From positions 2,237 through 8,058 of the forward strand of contig JAKVBR010000072.1 of assembly GCA_022447165.1 (NCBI GenBank): a stretch of DNA of 5,822 nt. The letters run 5' to 3'. Both the position numbers and the translations under genes were made by a program. This DNA comes from Phycisphaerales bacterium. Its GTDB lineage: Bacteria; Planctomycetota; Phycisphaerae; Phycisphaerales; SM1A02. Positions 1-5,822 of the stretch are shown here, one piece after another; position 1 is the first letter of the stretch; the number at the start of each line of letters is the position of its first letter. The notes below the pieces were generated by a model. The model saw only the letters and a program-made list of their open reading frames with translations, searched no databases and was not told the DNA's origin.

Positions 1-1877
1 GCGTCATTGAAACTCTTGACCCTGCTGATTGGATTTCGAGCAAACTGTTGCTGTAGCACTGGAACCATGTGGTCATAAACGCGAGGTCTAATCCCCTGTT
101 CAAGTGCGTCGACGCCTGCCCAAATTGCCATGCGTTCTTCTAGCGGAACAGTTGGGTCAGTCATGAGTTGTTCAAAGGTAATAATGGCACTCGACTCAAG
201 AACACCAATAAGGTCTTTAATCCTGCCGGAGCCAAACTTAGTCGTGTAGTTGTTGTATTCGTTTGTTTTAAACTCAGTTGTGACTTGGTCAGCAAACTTC
301 AGTGCTTCTTTGAAGAGTTCAGGCCTATTCTGTCCAACACCTACTCGGTACGCATAGCGAAGCGCAGACGTCACATCGCTGATTGCAATTGCAGGCAGGC
401 GTTCGTACTCACCCTTTGCTTGCTCTCTTGCCCAGACATCAAGTGGAAGTTTATAAGCATTGTTTGGAGGTGTTGCACCAGTACCGTAAAACTGGTCAAG
501 TTTATCTAAAAGTGCTTGAGCGCGATCAAGTTCGCCCTGTCTATACCACTCTCTGACTGCAGAACCGAGGAAGTTCTGTAAGAAGGTGTTGAAGGTGTCT
601 GCGCCAGCACCTCTGACAAAGTAATGCTTCTTGTAGAGTTCGTTCCAAAGTCCCTCTCGGTTTTCGTCACCGATGATTGCGTCAATGAAGCGGGGGTCAG
701 GAAATCTGCCTGGGACTTCTTGAGAAAAGGGGTCAAAACTGATTCGGCCTGAGCGGGCGAGGCCTTGCAGTGCTTGCAATTGAACGCGGTCAGTATTCAG
801 TACCTTGTAGATGTCGTCTGCCTTGAGCCGCCCCTTGCCAACATCGCCCCCTCGACGAGCCCAGTACAGGGAGTGCGTTTGAGGGTGACGCCAATCAAGT
901 GGTCCGACATCTCGCGTATATTCGTACATGAGTTGTGGATCCATGTTGTATTCGTCTTTGAGCACTTGTTTACGGAATGTGGCAAGGAGCACTTTCCAAG
1001 CATTCTTGTATTCAGGGTCGTTATACAAAGAAAGCAATTGATTGAAGTATGGTGATTCGTTCTTCAATGAGTCGGCTAGCCCAACTTCCTGAGCAACAGT
1101 TGAATATTGTGTAATCGATTCAATTTGAGCAACTTGTGTGAGCACATCTTCTGGCGATAGTGGTTCAGCGTCTGTTACAAAGTCAGCGTAATCTTTTTCG
1201 AGTTTTTCAAGTAGTGGTTTGACGAGGGGTTCAACTTGTTCCGCATCTTGAATAGTCCGCGGTGCATCTGCAATCTCTTTAATCCACTCGACGCGATCTT
1301 GCCAACCCACTGGTGGTTCTCCAAGAATATTGTGCCAGCGTTCAGCAAATTTCCTCTTGTAGAACAAATGCGCATCATCAGTGTTGCCATTCAGTTTATG
1401 CATGAAGAAAAACGCGAGCTCTTTATGGAGCACCATGTCGTCAGGATTCGCTCGAAGCCCCTTCTCTCTCAATAGGCGAATGCCTTCGTTGACCCACTCC
1501 CAACGTTCTTCAATCGTATGGGTTGCAACTGATATGTTGTACGCCATGTTATGCGCATGAAAAATCCAAACTTGTGGGAAGCGTGGTTGGAGTTTGGTAA
1601 TCAAATCAGCATCTGCCATAACCTCAAAGAAGAGGCCCTCTTGTTGCATTTGCTGAACCTTGATCCATAAGTAATCAACGAGTAGCCCTCGCAGTGCGCC
1701 AATTGACATGCCAATGGTATTGATCCAGTCAGGCGCACCTTCCACGACATTATTGGTATATCTGAGTGTGCTCTTCTCGGCATCTTCCAAAATGTTTGGA
1801 AGCATGACTCCGCCAATTGTCATTGAAACTGCGGTGATGAGGGCGGCTATGAGTTGTACGATTCTGTCTCTACTCAT
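1..1877 (-). CDS. Large membrane-anchored, helix-rich (TPR-like) protein of an uncharacterised PVC-type family; 3' end beyond window
   Basis: The frame opens at an ATG (1877-1875) and stays open to the left edge, giving 625 complete codons with no stop. It begins 4 bases after the permease stop, so it belongs to the same transcription unit. Residues about 6-27 are hydrophobic after a short Arg-containing start (MSRDR), which fits a signal anchor or single N-terminal membrane helix; the rest is soluble and mostly helical. Residues 61-186 form the most family-like block: RGLLVDYLWIK (63-73), LQPRFPQVWIFHAHNMAYNI (96-115), ERWEWVNEGIRLLRE (124-138), NPDD (144-147), HKELAFFFMHK (151-161) and AHLFYKR (169-175). 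A second recognisable piece is GPLDWRHPQTHSLYWA (325-340). From memory these patterns recur in uncharacterised proteins of Planctomycetota and Verrucomicrobiota, often annotated as TPR-like or hypothetical. I see no catalytic motif. Paired helices near 441-463 and 503-533 suggest TPR-like repeats, but none matches the consensus clearly. The function is unknown; an accessory role to the adjacent exporter is inferred from position only. Confidence 0.88.
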   Translation of the reverse strand, partial: MSRDRIVQLIAALITAVSMTIGGVMLPNILEDAEKSTLRYTNNVVEGAPDWINTIGMSIGALRGLLVDYLWIKVQQMQQEGLFFEVMADADLITKLQPRFPQVWIFHAHNMAYNISVATHTIEERWEWVNEGIRLLREKGLRANPDDMVLHKELAFFFMHKLNGNTDDAHLFYKRKFAERWHNILGEPPVGWQDRVEWIKEIADAPRTIQDAEQVEPLVKPLLEKLEKDYADFVTDAEPLSPEDVLTQVAQIESITQYSTVAQEVGLADSLKNESPYFNQLLSLYNDPEYKNAWKVLLATFRKQVLKDEYNMDPQLMYEYTRDVGPLDWRHPQTHSLYWARRGGDVGKGRLKADDIYKVLNTDRVQLQALQGLARSGRISFDPFSQEVPGRFPDPRFIDAIIGDENREGLWNELYKKHYFVRGAGADTFNTFLQNFLGSAVREWYRQGELDRAQALLDKLDQFYGTGATPPNNAYKLPLDVWAREQAKGEYERLPAIAISDVTSALRYAYRVGVGQNRPELFKEALKFADQVTTEFKTNEYNNYTTKFGSGRIKDLIGVLESSAIITFEQLMTDPTVPLEERMAIWAGVDALEQGIRPRVYDHMVPVLQQQFARNPISRVKSFND

Positions 1878-1881
1878 TTTC

Positions 1882-3936
1882 TTACCCGTTCCCACTGTAG
1901 ATTGCTAACTGTCGCTTTTGCAGGACAATTGTTCCAATAATCATCGCTCCACCCGACCATGCTAACCCAATTGAGAGGAATCCCTTGAGGACCGAACTCC
2001 ACGATACGAGCATGCCGTTCACGAGATTGTCTGTTGGCCTTAGCGTGCCAAATCCATCGAGTAACCAGACAATGATATTGGCAATGGAGTTGATTACATT
2101 TTCAAAACTCCATTCAATGATGTGCGCAAGATTTCCGAAATCGACTTTGTCGGTTGCTGGAGGAAAGTACGCTTCAAGAGATTCAGCTAGGAATGGGGCT
2201 AATGTTCCACTTACAAAGATTGTCAAAGTCACCATGCATGCGACTGGGAAACTGAGGAATGTAGATGAAGAGAGAGCGAGTGCGGCTAGGAATGCAAGTT
2301 TGATCCAGAGAACAATGATCGCCCTGAAGAAGTTTCCTTCAAAATCACCGACTCGGTAAAGCAGTTGAATGCCGCCCTTATCGAAACTCATTGTGCCTTT
2401 ACCCATGTATGTCGGGGGTGGCTCGTACAAGTTGTAAACAGAGATATCTAGAGTACCATCATCTTTAATGTACTCAGCAGGAATCATTGTTACATGCGTC
2501 ATTGTTGGGATGTAACGAACGGAGTGTCTCGTTCCCATATCTCCGTTGTATGCAAATCCTGCTTCATATGTTTCATGTTCATCAGACTGCCCAATGTGGA
2601 ACCGGTATTTAAACGCGAGTGGTGTTCCCATTTTCTTCGCATGTTCTAAACCAGTGAATGTATATGTTTGTGCGTATACACCGCCACGCATTGGTGGAAT
2701 TGAGCGTTGTTGTGCCAAGTGTTGCTCTTGGACATCTTCGCGTAACTTTTGGCGGAGTTGGACTTGGATGCTTTCTTCGTTTCGTAGGTCAGGATCTGCT
2801 TCAATGAGTGCTTCTACTCTTGCAGCAACCTGCTCATTTGTTAACTCTTCAAAAATTGGTGTCGCATCGACTCTTGCAGTGAGCACTTCTTCGTTTACTG
2901 CTAAGCGGTCGAGTTCACCTTGGACGCCGGGTGCCACTGGGGCTGTTCGAAGAAATTGCAAGTAGAGGAAAATCGAAATGCCAGCAATGGTGAGAATGGC
3001 TAAGTTGAGGGTTGCTATTCCAAGCCATTTGCCAAATATGTAGCCGAACTTGCCAACTGGCTTAGTGAGAACTTGCCAAATTTGTCTGTCGCGAATCTCG
3101 AATGCAATTGTTGCACATCCTAGAAACACTGTAAGAAAGGCAGCGATGCCAAATGACACGCCCAAACTTCGACTGAGCATCGTTTGGATTTGGTGTCGTA
3201 GTGGCGATTCAGCGTCGATGAGCGCAGGGATCGTCGGAAGTAAGACCAGCAGGAGCGTGATGAACGCTAGCGATAGTTTTGTGCGAGTTGCCTCAACAAG
3301 TACTCCCCTTGCAACGCTTGGCACTTGTCTTGGAGAGCGCAACAGTGACTGAAGTAGTTTTAGACAGAGTTGGTAACTGTACGCCAGTACGCAGATGGAA
3401 GTTAGCGTAAACGCTAACTTATGGAATCCAAACAACCGTGAAAGCAAGAACGCAAAGCATGCCATGAAAACGGCGTAGAGCATTGTTCTAAACAGTCCTA
3501 AGAACACGGAGATGATGCACCAGAAGATCGCGAGTGCTGTAACGCCAATTGCCATGTTAGGATTTTGAAGTAGCCACGCAGGCGCCCATGTTGGGACATC
3601 ACTCGATAAGATTAGAGCGGTTGCACTAGCTGGGTCTATGACGTAATTGTCAGCGTCAAGGATCTGAAACCCCTTGAGCCGTTCATCACCATATCGTTTG
3701 CCAGATACTTCAACAAAGCCGATTTCTTCAAGTTGCATTGCTGCAACATGTTGTTCTGGTCCAGTGAGCAATTCAAACAACATTGTCCTGCTCTCGTAGA
3801 GTGACCAACTAGCCATGATGAGCGGCACAAAATATGTGAGGACAATGCCAGTTAAAACAGTACACAAGATGTAGCGAGAAGTTCTCTTCTCCTGCCATCG
3901 TTGAATCCAGTTATGAATTGCGGCAAAAACAGTCAC
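1882..3936 (-). CDS. ABC-2-type transporter permease with large internal non-membrane domain
   Basis: This 684-residue protein is the likely membrane partner of the ATPase encoded 7 bases upstream. Hydrophobic segments lie at about 22-46, 127-149, 150-168, 173-198, 220-240, 256-278, 302-328, 536-559, 560-582, 612-628 and 650-672; the exact count is uncertain. Residues 278-306 (AFEIRDRQIWQVLTKPVGK, then FGKWLG) match the cytoplasmic coupling region of ABC-2/NosY-type permeases, where an acidic-basic stretch and a KPV motif precede a GK and the next membrane helix. Residues about 330-535 lack membrane helices. This domain starts with a charged, probably helical or coiled-coil part (340-411) and continues as a probable beta-rich part (418-530; for example TYTFTGLE, AFKYRFHIG, IPAEYIKDDGTLDISVYNLY). 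A smaller loop with polar and acidic residues lies at 47-126. The start is a GTG (3936-3934); no ATG occurs in frame until residue 41, after the first membrane helix, so the GTG is preferred. The protein is longer than a typical ABC-2 permease because of the internal domain. The substrate is unknown. Confidence 0.9.
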   Translation of the reverse strand: MTVFAAIHNWIQRWQEKRTSRYILCTVLTGIVLTYFVPLIMASWSLYESRTMLFELLTGPEQHVAAMQLEEIGFVEVSGKRYGDERLKGFQILDADNYVIDPASATALILSSDVPTWAPAWLLQNPNMAIGVTALAIFWCIISVFLGLFRTMLYAVFMACFAFLLSRLFGFHKLAFTLTSICVLAYSYQLCLKLLQSLLRSPRQVPSVARGVLVEATRTKLSLAFITLLLVLLPTIPALIDAESPLRHQIQTMLSRSLGVSFGIAAFLTVFLGCATIAFEIRDRQIWQVLTKPVGKFGYIFGKWLGIATLNLAILTIAGISIFLYLQFLRTAPVAPGVQGELDRLAVNEEVLTARVDATPIFEELTNEQVAARVEALIEADPDLRNEESIQVQLRQKLREDVQEQHLAQQRSIPPMRGGVYAQTYTFTGLEHAKKMGTPLAFKYRFHIGQSDEHETYEAGFAYNGDMGTRHSVRYIPTMTHVTMIPAEYIKDDGTLDISVYNLYEPPPTYMGKGTMSFDKGGIQLLYRVGDFEGNFFRAIIVLWIKLAFLAALALSSSTFLSFPVACMVTLTIFVSGTLAPFLAESLEAYFPPATDKVDFGNLAHIIEWSFENVINSIANIIVWLLDGFGTLRPTDNLVNGMLVSWSSVLKGFLSIGLAWSGGAMIIGTIVLQKRQLAIYSGNG
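3399..3420. repeat. Perfect 10-bp inverted repeat with 2-bp centre inside the permease gene
   Basis: The arms AAGTTAGCGT and ACGCTAACTT are exact reverse complements separated by AA. The element lies wholly inside the permease coding sequence, around the residues HKLAFTLTS (172-180). It is not followed by a T-run on the transcribed strand, so it does not look like an intrinsic terminator. It could be a chance dyad, a protein-binding site or an mRNA hairpin; nothing else in the window repeats it as far as I can see. Confidence 0.4.
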
Positions 3937-3943
3937 AGTTTGT

Positions 3944-5128
3944 TTACTCTTTTTGTTCTTCGTCGTTGTTCAACAGTGCGTCAATCACAGATGCATCAGC
4001 ATCCGTTGGAGCGCTTGCTTCAGTTGTCGATTCAGTTGCTCGAGCAATTGGTTCTTCATCGGAATTGACTAATGCGTCGAGCACTTTGTCATCTTGAACA
4101 TCTTCTTGAACTTCGTTTGTCGCTTCAACAGCAGCAACTTGTTTGTTATCTGGTTGTTCGATTAACTTGCCAATGAGTTCGTCTCCAGTCTCATCGCCTT
4201 TCAAGAAGGCAGCGGTGTCGCCTGTCTGCGCTCCACTCGTTTCAACATGGGCTGCTCTAGCTGCATCAACAATCTGTATGAAGAACGATTCAAGGTTTTG
4301 CCTTGGCTGCTGAACGGCATCAATTGAAGTGCCCTCGTTCTCTTCTAAGATGCGTTCAATCTTTTGAATCGTGTCATCGTTCTTAACTCGCGGCACTTTG
4401 AGAATTGTGTGATTGGTGTCAACAAGCAATTCGTCAGCGGTCCCTTCAGCATGAATGCGTCCGCCATAAAGGATGGTCATTCGGTCGCAAACATCTTCAA
4501 CATCTGAAAGCAGATGTGAACTTAGTAAAATAGTTTTGCCACGCTTTTTGAGTTCTAGCAGTAAGTCCTTGACTTGGCGAGTGCCGATTGGGTCAAGACC
4601 ACTTGTTGGTTCGTCAAGAATCAGAAACTCTGGGTCATTAATGAGTGCTTGGGCTATGCCAATGCGCCTCATCATGCCTTTGGAGAATTCTCCAACATGT
4701 CTGTGTGCAACTTGAGAAAGACCAACCATCTCGAGTAGTTCTTCAGTTCTTTTCTTTCGCGTCTTCGCATCAATTCCGTACAGCCGACCGTAATAGTCAA
4801 GTGTTTCAATTGAATTGAGGTATGGGTAAAGATACGACTCTTCTGGCAAGAACCCGATGAACTTTTTCGTCGCAACATCGTGTGGTTCTCTACCAAACAC
4901 AGTGATGCGACCTCTTGTTTTGTTTAACAGACCAAGAATGAGTTTGATGGTTGTGCTTTTGCCTGAACCGTTTGGTCCAAGAAGTCCAAAAAGTTCACCG
5001 CGGTTAATGTTAAAGGAAACACCATCAACTGCAGTGGCTTTCGCCCTCATCCAAAAATCTTTGAAGATCTTCGTTAGTCCTACTGCTTCAACGACATGTT
5101 CAGTATGTGGCGCGCGGGAATCGATCAT
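3944..5128 (-). CDS. ABC transporter ATP-binding protein (CcmA/NatA/GldA type) with acidic C-terminal tail
   Basis: This 394-residue ATPase should hydrolyse ATP at the cytoplasmic face to drive the permease encoded just downstream. The nucleotide-binding domain is complete: Walker A GPNGSGKST (51-59), Q-loop region GFLPEES (92-98) with Glu where many families have Gln, signature FSKGM (148-152), Walker B FLILDEP (168-174) with catalytic Glu173, D-loop SGLD (176-179) and switch His205 in SSHLLSDVE. The pattern is that of ATPases serving ABC-2 permeases. Residues about 239-289 form the usual C-terminal regulatory segment, ending in LESFFIQIV, where relatives often have a LEDVF-like motif. Residues 290-394 are an unusual Glu/Asp/Thr/Ala-rich, probably disordered tail with a duplicated short motif. 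The frame is open upstream to an ATG at 5221, but that part overlaps the end of the upstream gene and does not look like an ABC N-terminus. The ATG at 5128 follows an AGGA site and leads directly into VEAVGLTKIF, so it is chosen. It begins 2 bases after the upstream stop. Confidence 0.95.
   Translation of the reverse strand: MIDSRAPHTEHVVEAVGLTKIFKDFWMRAKATAVDGVSFNINRGELFGLLGPNGSGKSTTIKLILGLLNKTRGRITVFGREPHDVATKKFIGFLPEESYLYPYLNSIETLDYYGRLYGIDAKTRKKRTEELLEMVGLSQVAHRHVGEFSKGMMRRIGIAQALINDPEFLILDEPTSGLDPIGTRQVKDLLLELKKRGKTILLSSHLLSDVEDVCDRMTILYGGRIHAEGTADELLVDTNHTILKVPRVKNDDTIQKIERILEENEGTSIDAVQQPRQNLESFFIQIVDAARAAHVETSGAQTGDTAAFLKGDETGDELIGKLIEQPDNKQVAAVEATNEVQEDVQDDKVLDALVNSDEEPIARATESTTEASAPTDADASVIDALLNNDEEQKE
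3956..4087 (-). repeat. Duplicated acidic motif in the tail of the ABC ATPase (protein-level repeat)
   Basis: Two similar 12-residue segments occur in the tail: KVLDALVNSDEE (residues 348-359, bases 4087-4052) and SVIDALLNNDEE (residues 380-391, bases 3991-3956). They share a hydrophobic pair, DAL, a hydrophobic residue, Asn and DEE, and are separated by a Thr/Ala/Ser/Glu-rich linker. A weaker third relative, ELIGKLIEQPDN (317-328), may belong. The spacing and the amphipathic helix plus acidic end suggest short docking motifs rather than a folded domain; this is inference. Confidence 0.55.
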
Positions 5129-5130
5129 GA

Positions 5131-5822
5131 TTAGTCCTGTCTTCCGTGCACAACACCATCGGTGATATTGAGCTGTCTTGATGGACCGTCGATATTGATA
5201 TCTCTCGCTTTGAGAATCCAAGGATTGAGCAAGTCAACATCTTCGATCATTGTTGCCGCTTCTTTGCGATTCAACTGTTGTCTGTGTCTGAGTTGAGCGA
5301 TGTCTTCAAGGCCTGTGATCCCAATATTAACACTCGCAATAAATTCTGGAACAAGAATTGGTTCAACGTCTGCAACGCTCAATACATGAGCATACATGTC
5401 AAGCCATTTATCTTTAATGACGAGTTCTGGATGCTCTCTGTAAGTTGGTAGCAATGATTCAAATCGGCGATAATCTTGCCCAAGCGTTGTTTCAATTTGA
5501 GCACGATATCCTTCAGCCATTGAAATCGTGTTCACGACATCGCCTGAAATTTCATCAGAGTTTAACTGTTCAGTGATGAGTGCAAGTTGCTTCTCTGCTC
5601 CGGCTTCATCACCATTGAGCGTGGCTTCTTCATACAGTGTGATGAGTTCAAGGAGCGTTTCGTAATTGCTACCTGCTGCTTGAATGAGCATTTCGTGAGC
5701 ACCCGCTGTAGCCATCTCAACACTTGTCTCTGCATTGATGCGTGCGCTATCAAATGCTGCATAGGATTGTTGAATATAAAGTGGTGGCTCTGGTTCGCTT
5801 GGAATAATGATGTCAGAAATTC
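5131..5822 (-). CDS. C-terminal part of a probable SPFH/band-7 (HflK-like) membrane protein; 5' end beyond window
   Basis: The frame is open from the right edge to a TAA at 5133-5131, giving 229 residues; the true start and the SPFH domain itself lie outside. An internal ATG (codon starting at 5715) is not taken as the start because coding continues upstream of it. The visible part begins IPSEPEPPLYIQQSYAAFDS, recalling the PP-(hydrophobic)-x-V/I-Q-x-A/S-(Y/F) stretch at the end of the SPFH domain in HflK-like proteins. Next come a charged helical region with ARINAE (26-31) and AAG (48-50), an acidic segment (about 51-95), and AEGYRAQIE (102-110) followed by RRFESLLPTYREHPELV (118-134) and KWLDMYAHVLSVADVEPILV (138-157). 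That order parallels the HflK C-terminal helix, where AEAYR, RF, a YxxxPEV-like piece and LYLETMEEVL occur. Residues about 170-194 could form another helix, and the tail 195-229 (with NPWILKARDINIDG) is not recognised. SPFH proteins form large cages or microdomains and HflK modulates FtsH; whether this one does so is inference. Identification is from the C-terminus alone, so it is moderate. Confidence 0.7.
   Translation of the reverse strand, partial: ISDIIIPSEPEPPLYIQQSYAAFDSARINAETSVEMATAGAHEMLIQAAGSNYETLLELITLYEEATLNGDEAGAEKQLALITEQLNSDEISGDVVNTISMAEGYRAQIETTLGQDYRRFESLLPTYREHPELVIKDKWLDMYAHVLSVADVEPILVPEFIASVNIGITGLEDIAQLRHRQQLNRKEAATMIEDVDLLNPWILKARDINIDGPSRQLNITDGVVHGRQD
5135..5138 (-). 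promoter_or_regulatory. Ribosome binding site of the ABC ATPase gene
   Basis: On the minus strand AGGA stands 6 bases before the ATG at 5128, inside the last codons of the upstream gene. It decides the start of the ATPase: the longer reading from 5221 would place translation within the upstream coding sequence without need. The other two downstream starts lack an equally clear site (only AGAG 10 bases before the permease GTG and GGG 7 bases before the ATG at 1877), which suggests that they depend more on translational coupling. Confidence 0.6.

Noticed and set aside
384..393. Short palindrome TGCAATTGCA
   Set aside because: Ten-base palindromes are expected by chance in a window of this size, and it lies in coding sequence.
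168..1055. Plus-strand and other-frame open frames in the left part (for example 168-509 and 765-1055)
   Set aside because: They are antisense to the long uninterrupted minus-strand frame running from 1877 to the left edge, which has coherent protein-like sequence throughout.
1878..1881. Possible promoter or terminator between the permease and the left gene
   Set aside because: The gap is 4 bases, with no room for either and no hairpin plus T-run nearby.
1985..2965. Plus-strand open frames of 124 and 139 codons (1985-2359 and 2546-2965)
   Set aside because: They lie antisense to the well-supported permease gene; their translations are Ser/Arg/Ala/Thr-rich and show no recognisable motif, as expected for shadows.
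4680..4695. Perfect 16-bp palindrome TTGGAGAATTCTCCAA
   Set aside because: It sits on the codons for the ABC signature region (GEFSK), so protein constraint explains much of it, and an 8-bp half-site is not far from chance expectation.
1882..5128. Assignment of the ABC pair to gliding (GldA/GldF) or nitrous oxide reductase maturation (NosF/NosY)
   Set aside because: The resemblance is at the level of the ABC-2 superfamily only; no other gliding or nos gene is visible, so no gene symbol is given.
5129..5221. N-terminal extension of the ABC ATPase starting at the ATG at 5221
   Set aside because: It overlaps the last 91 bases of the upstream gene, has a Cys/Arg/Tyr-rich composition unlike an ABC N-terminus, and the ATG at 5128 has a good AGGA site at the right distance.

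Overview
The window reads as one gene-dense bacterial region in which every supported gene lies on the minus strand, so transcription runs from the right edge to the left edge. Four open reading frames follow one another with gaps of only 2, 7 and 4 bases. There is no gene-free stretch over 300 bases, and no RNA gene, CRISPR array, insertion sequence, promoter or terminator that I can support. Both outer genes are cut by the window edges.

In transcription order the layout is: (1) the C-terminal part of a protein resembling the SPFH/band-7 family (HflK-like), right edge to 5131; (2) an ABC transporter ATPase, 5128-3944, of the CcmA/NatA/GldA type that pairs with ABC-2 permeases, carrying an extra acidic C-terminal tail of about 100 residues; (3) a 684-residue multi-pass ABC-2-type permease, 3936-1882, with a large non-membrane domain of about 200 residues between its membrane segments; (4) a large membrane-anchored, helix-rich protein, 1877 to the left edge, 625 residues visible, resembling an uncharacterised family I associate with Planctomycetota and Verrucomicrobiota.

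The likely source is a member of the PVC superphylum, probably a planctomycete (perhaps Phycisphaerae-like). This rests on recognising the protein style of genes 1, 3 and 4 from memory, not on a marker gene or a database search, so it is tentative. Base composition looks moderate by eye, and codon use looks similar across the four genes, so I see no sign of recent transfer.

Inferred joint role: the ATPase and permease form an ABC-2-type exporter or membrane-remodelling complex. The SPFH-like protein may scaffold it in a membrane microdomain or link it to FtsH-type proteolysis. The large anchored protein may be an accessory subunit. The substrate cannot be read from the sequence. The resemblance to the GldA/GldF/GldG arrangement (ATPase, permease, large extracytoplasmic domain) is general and does not show a gliding function.
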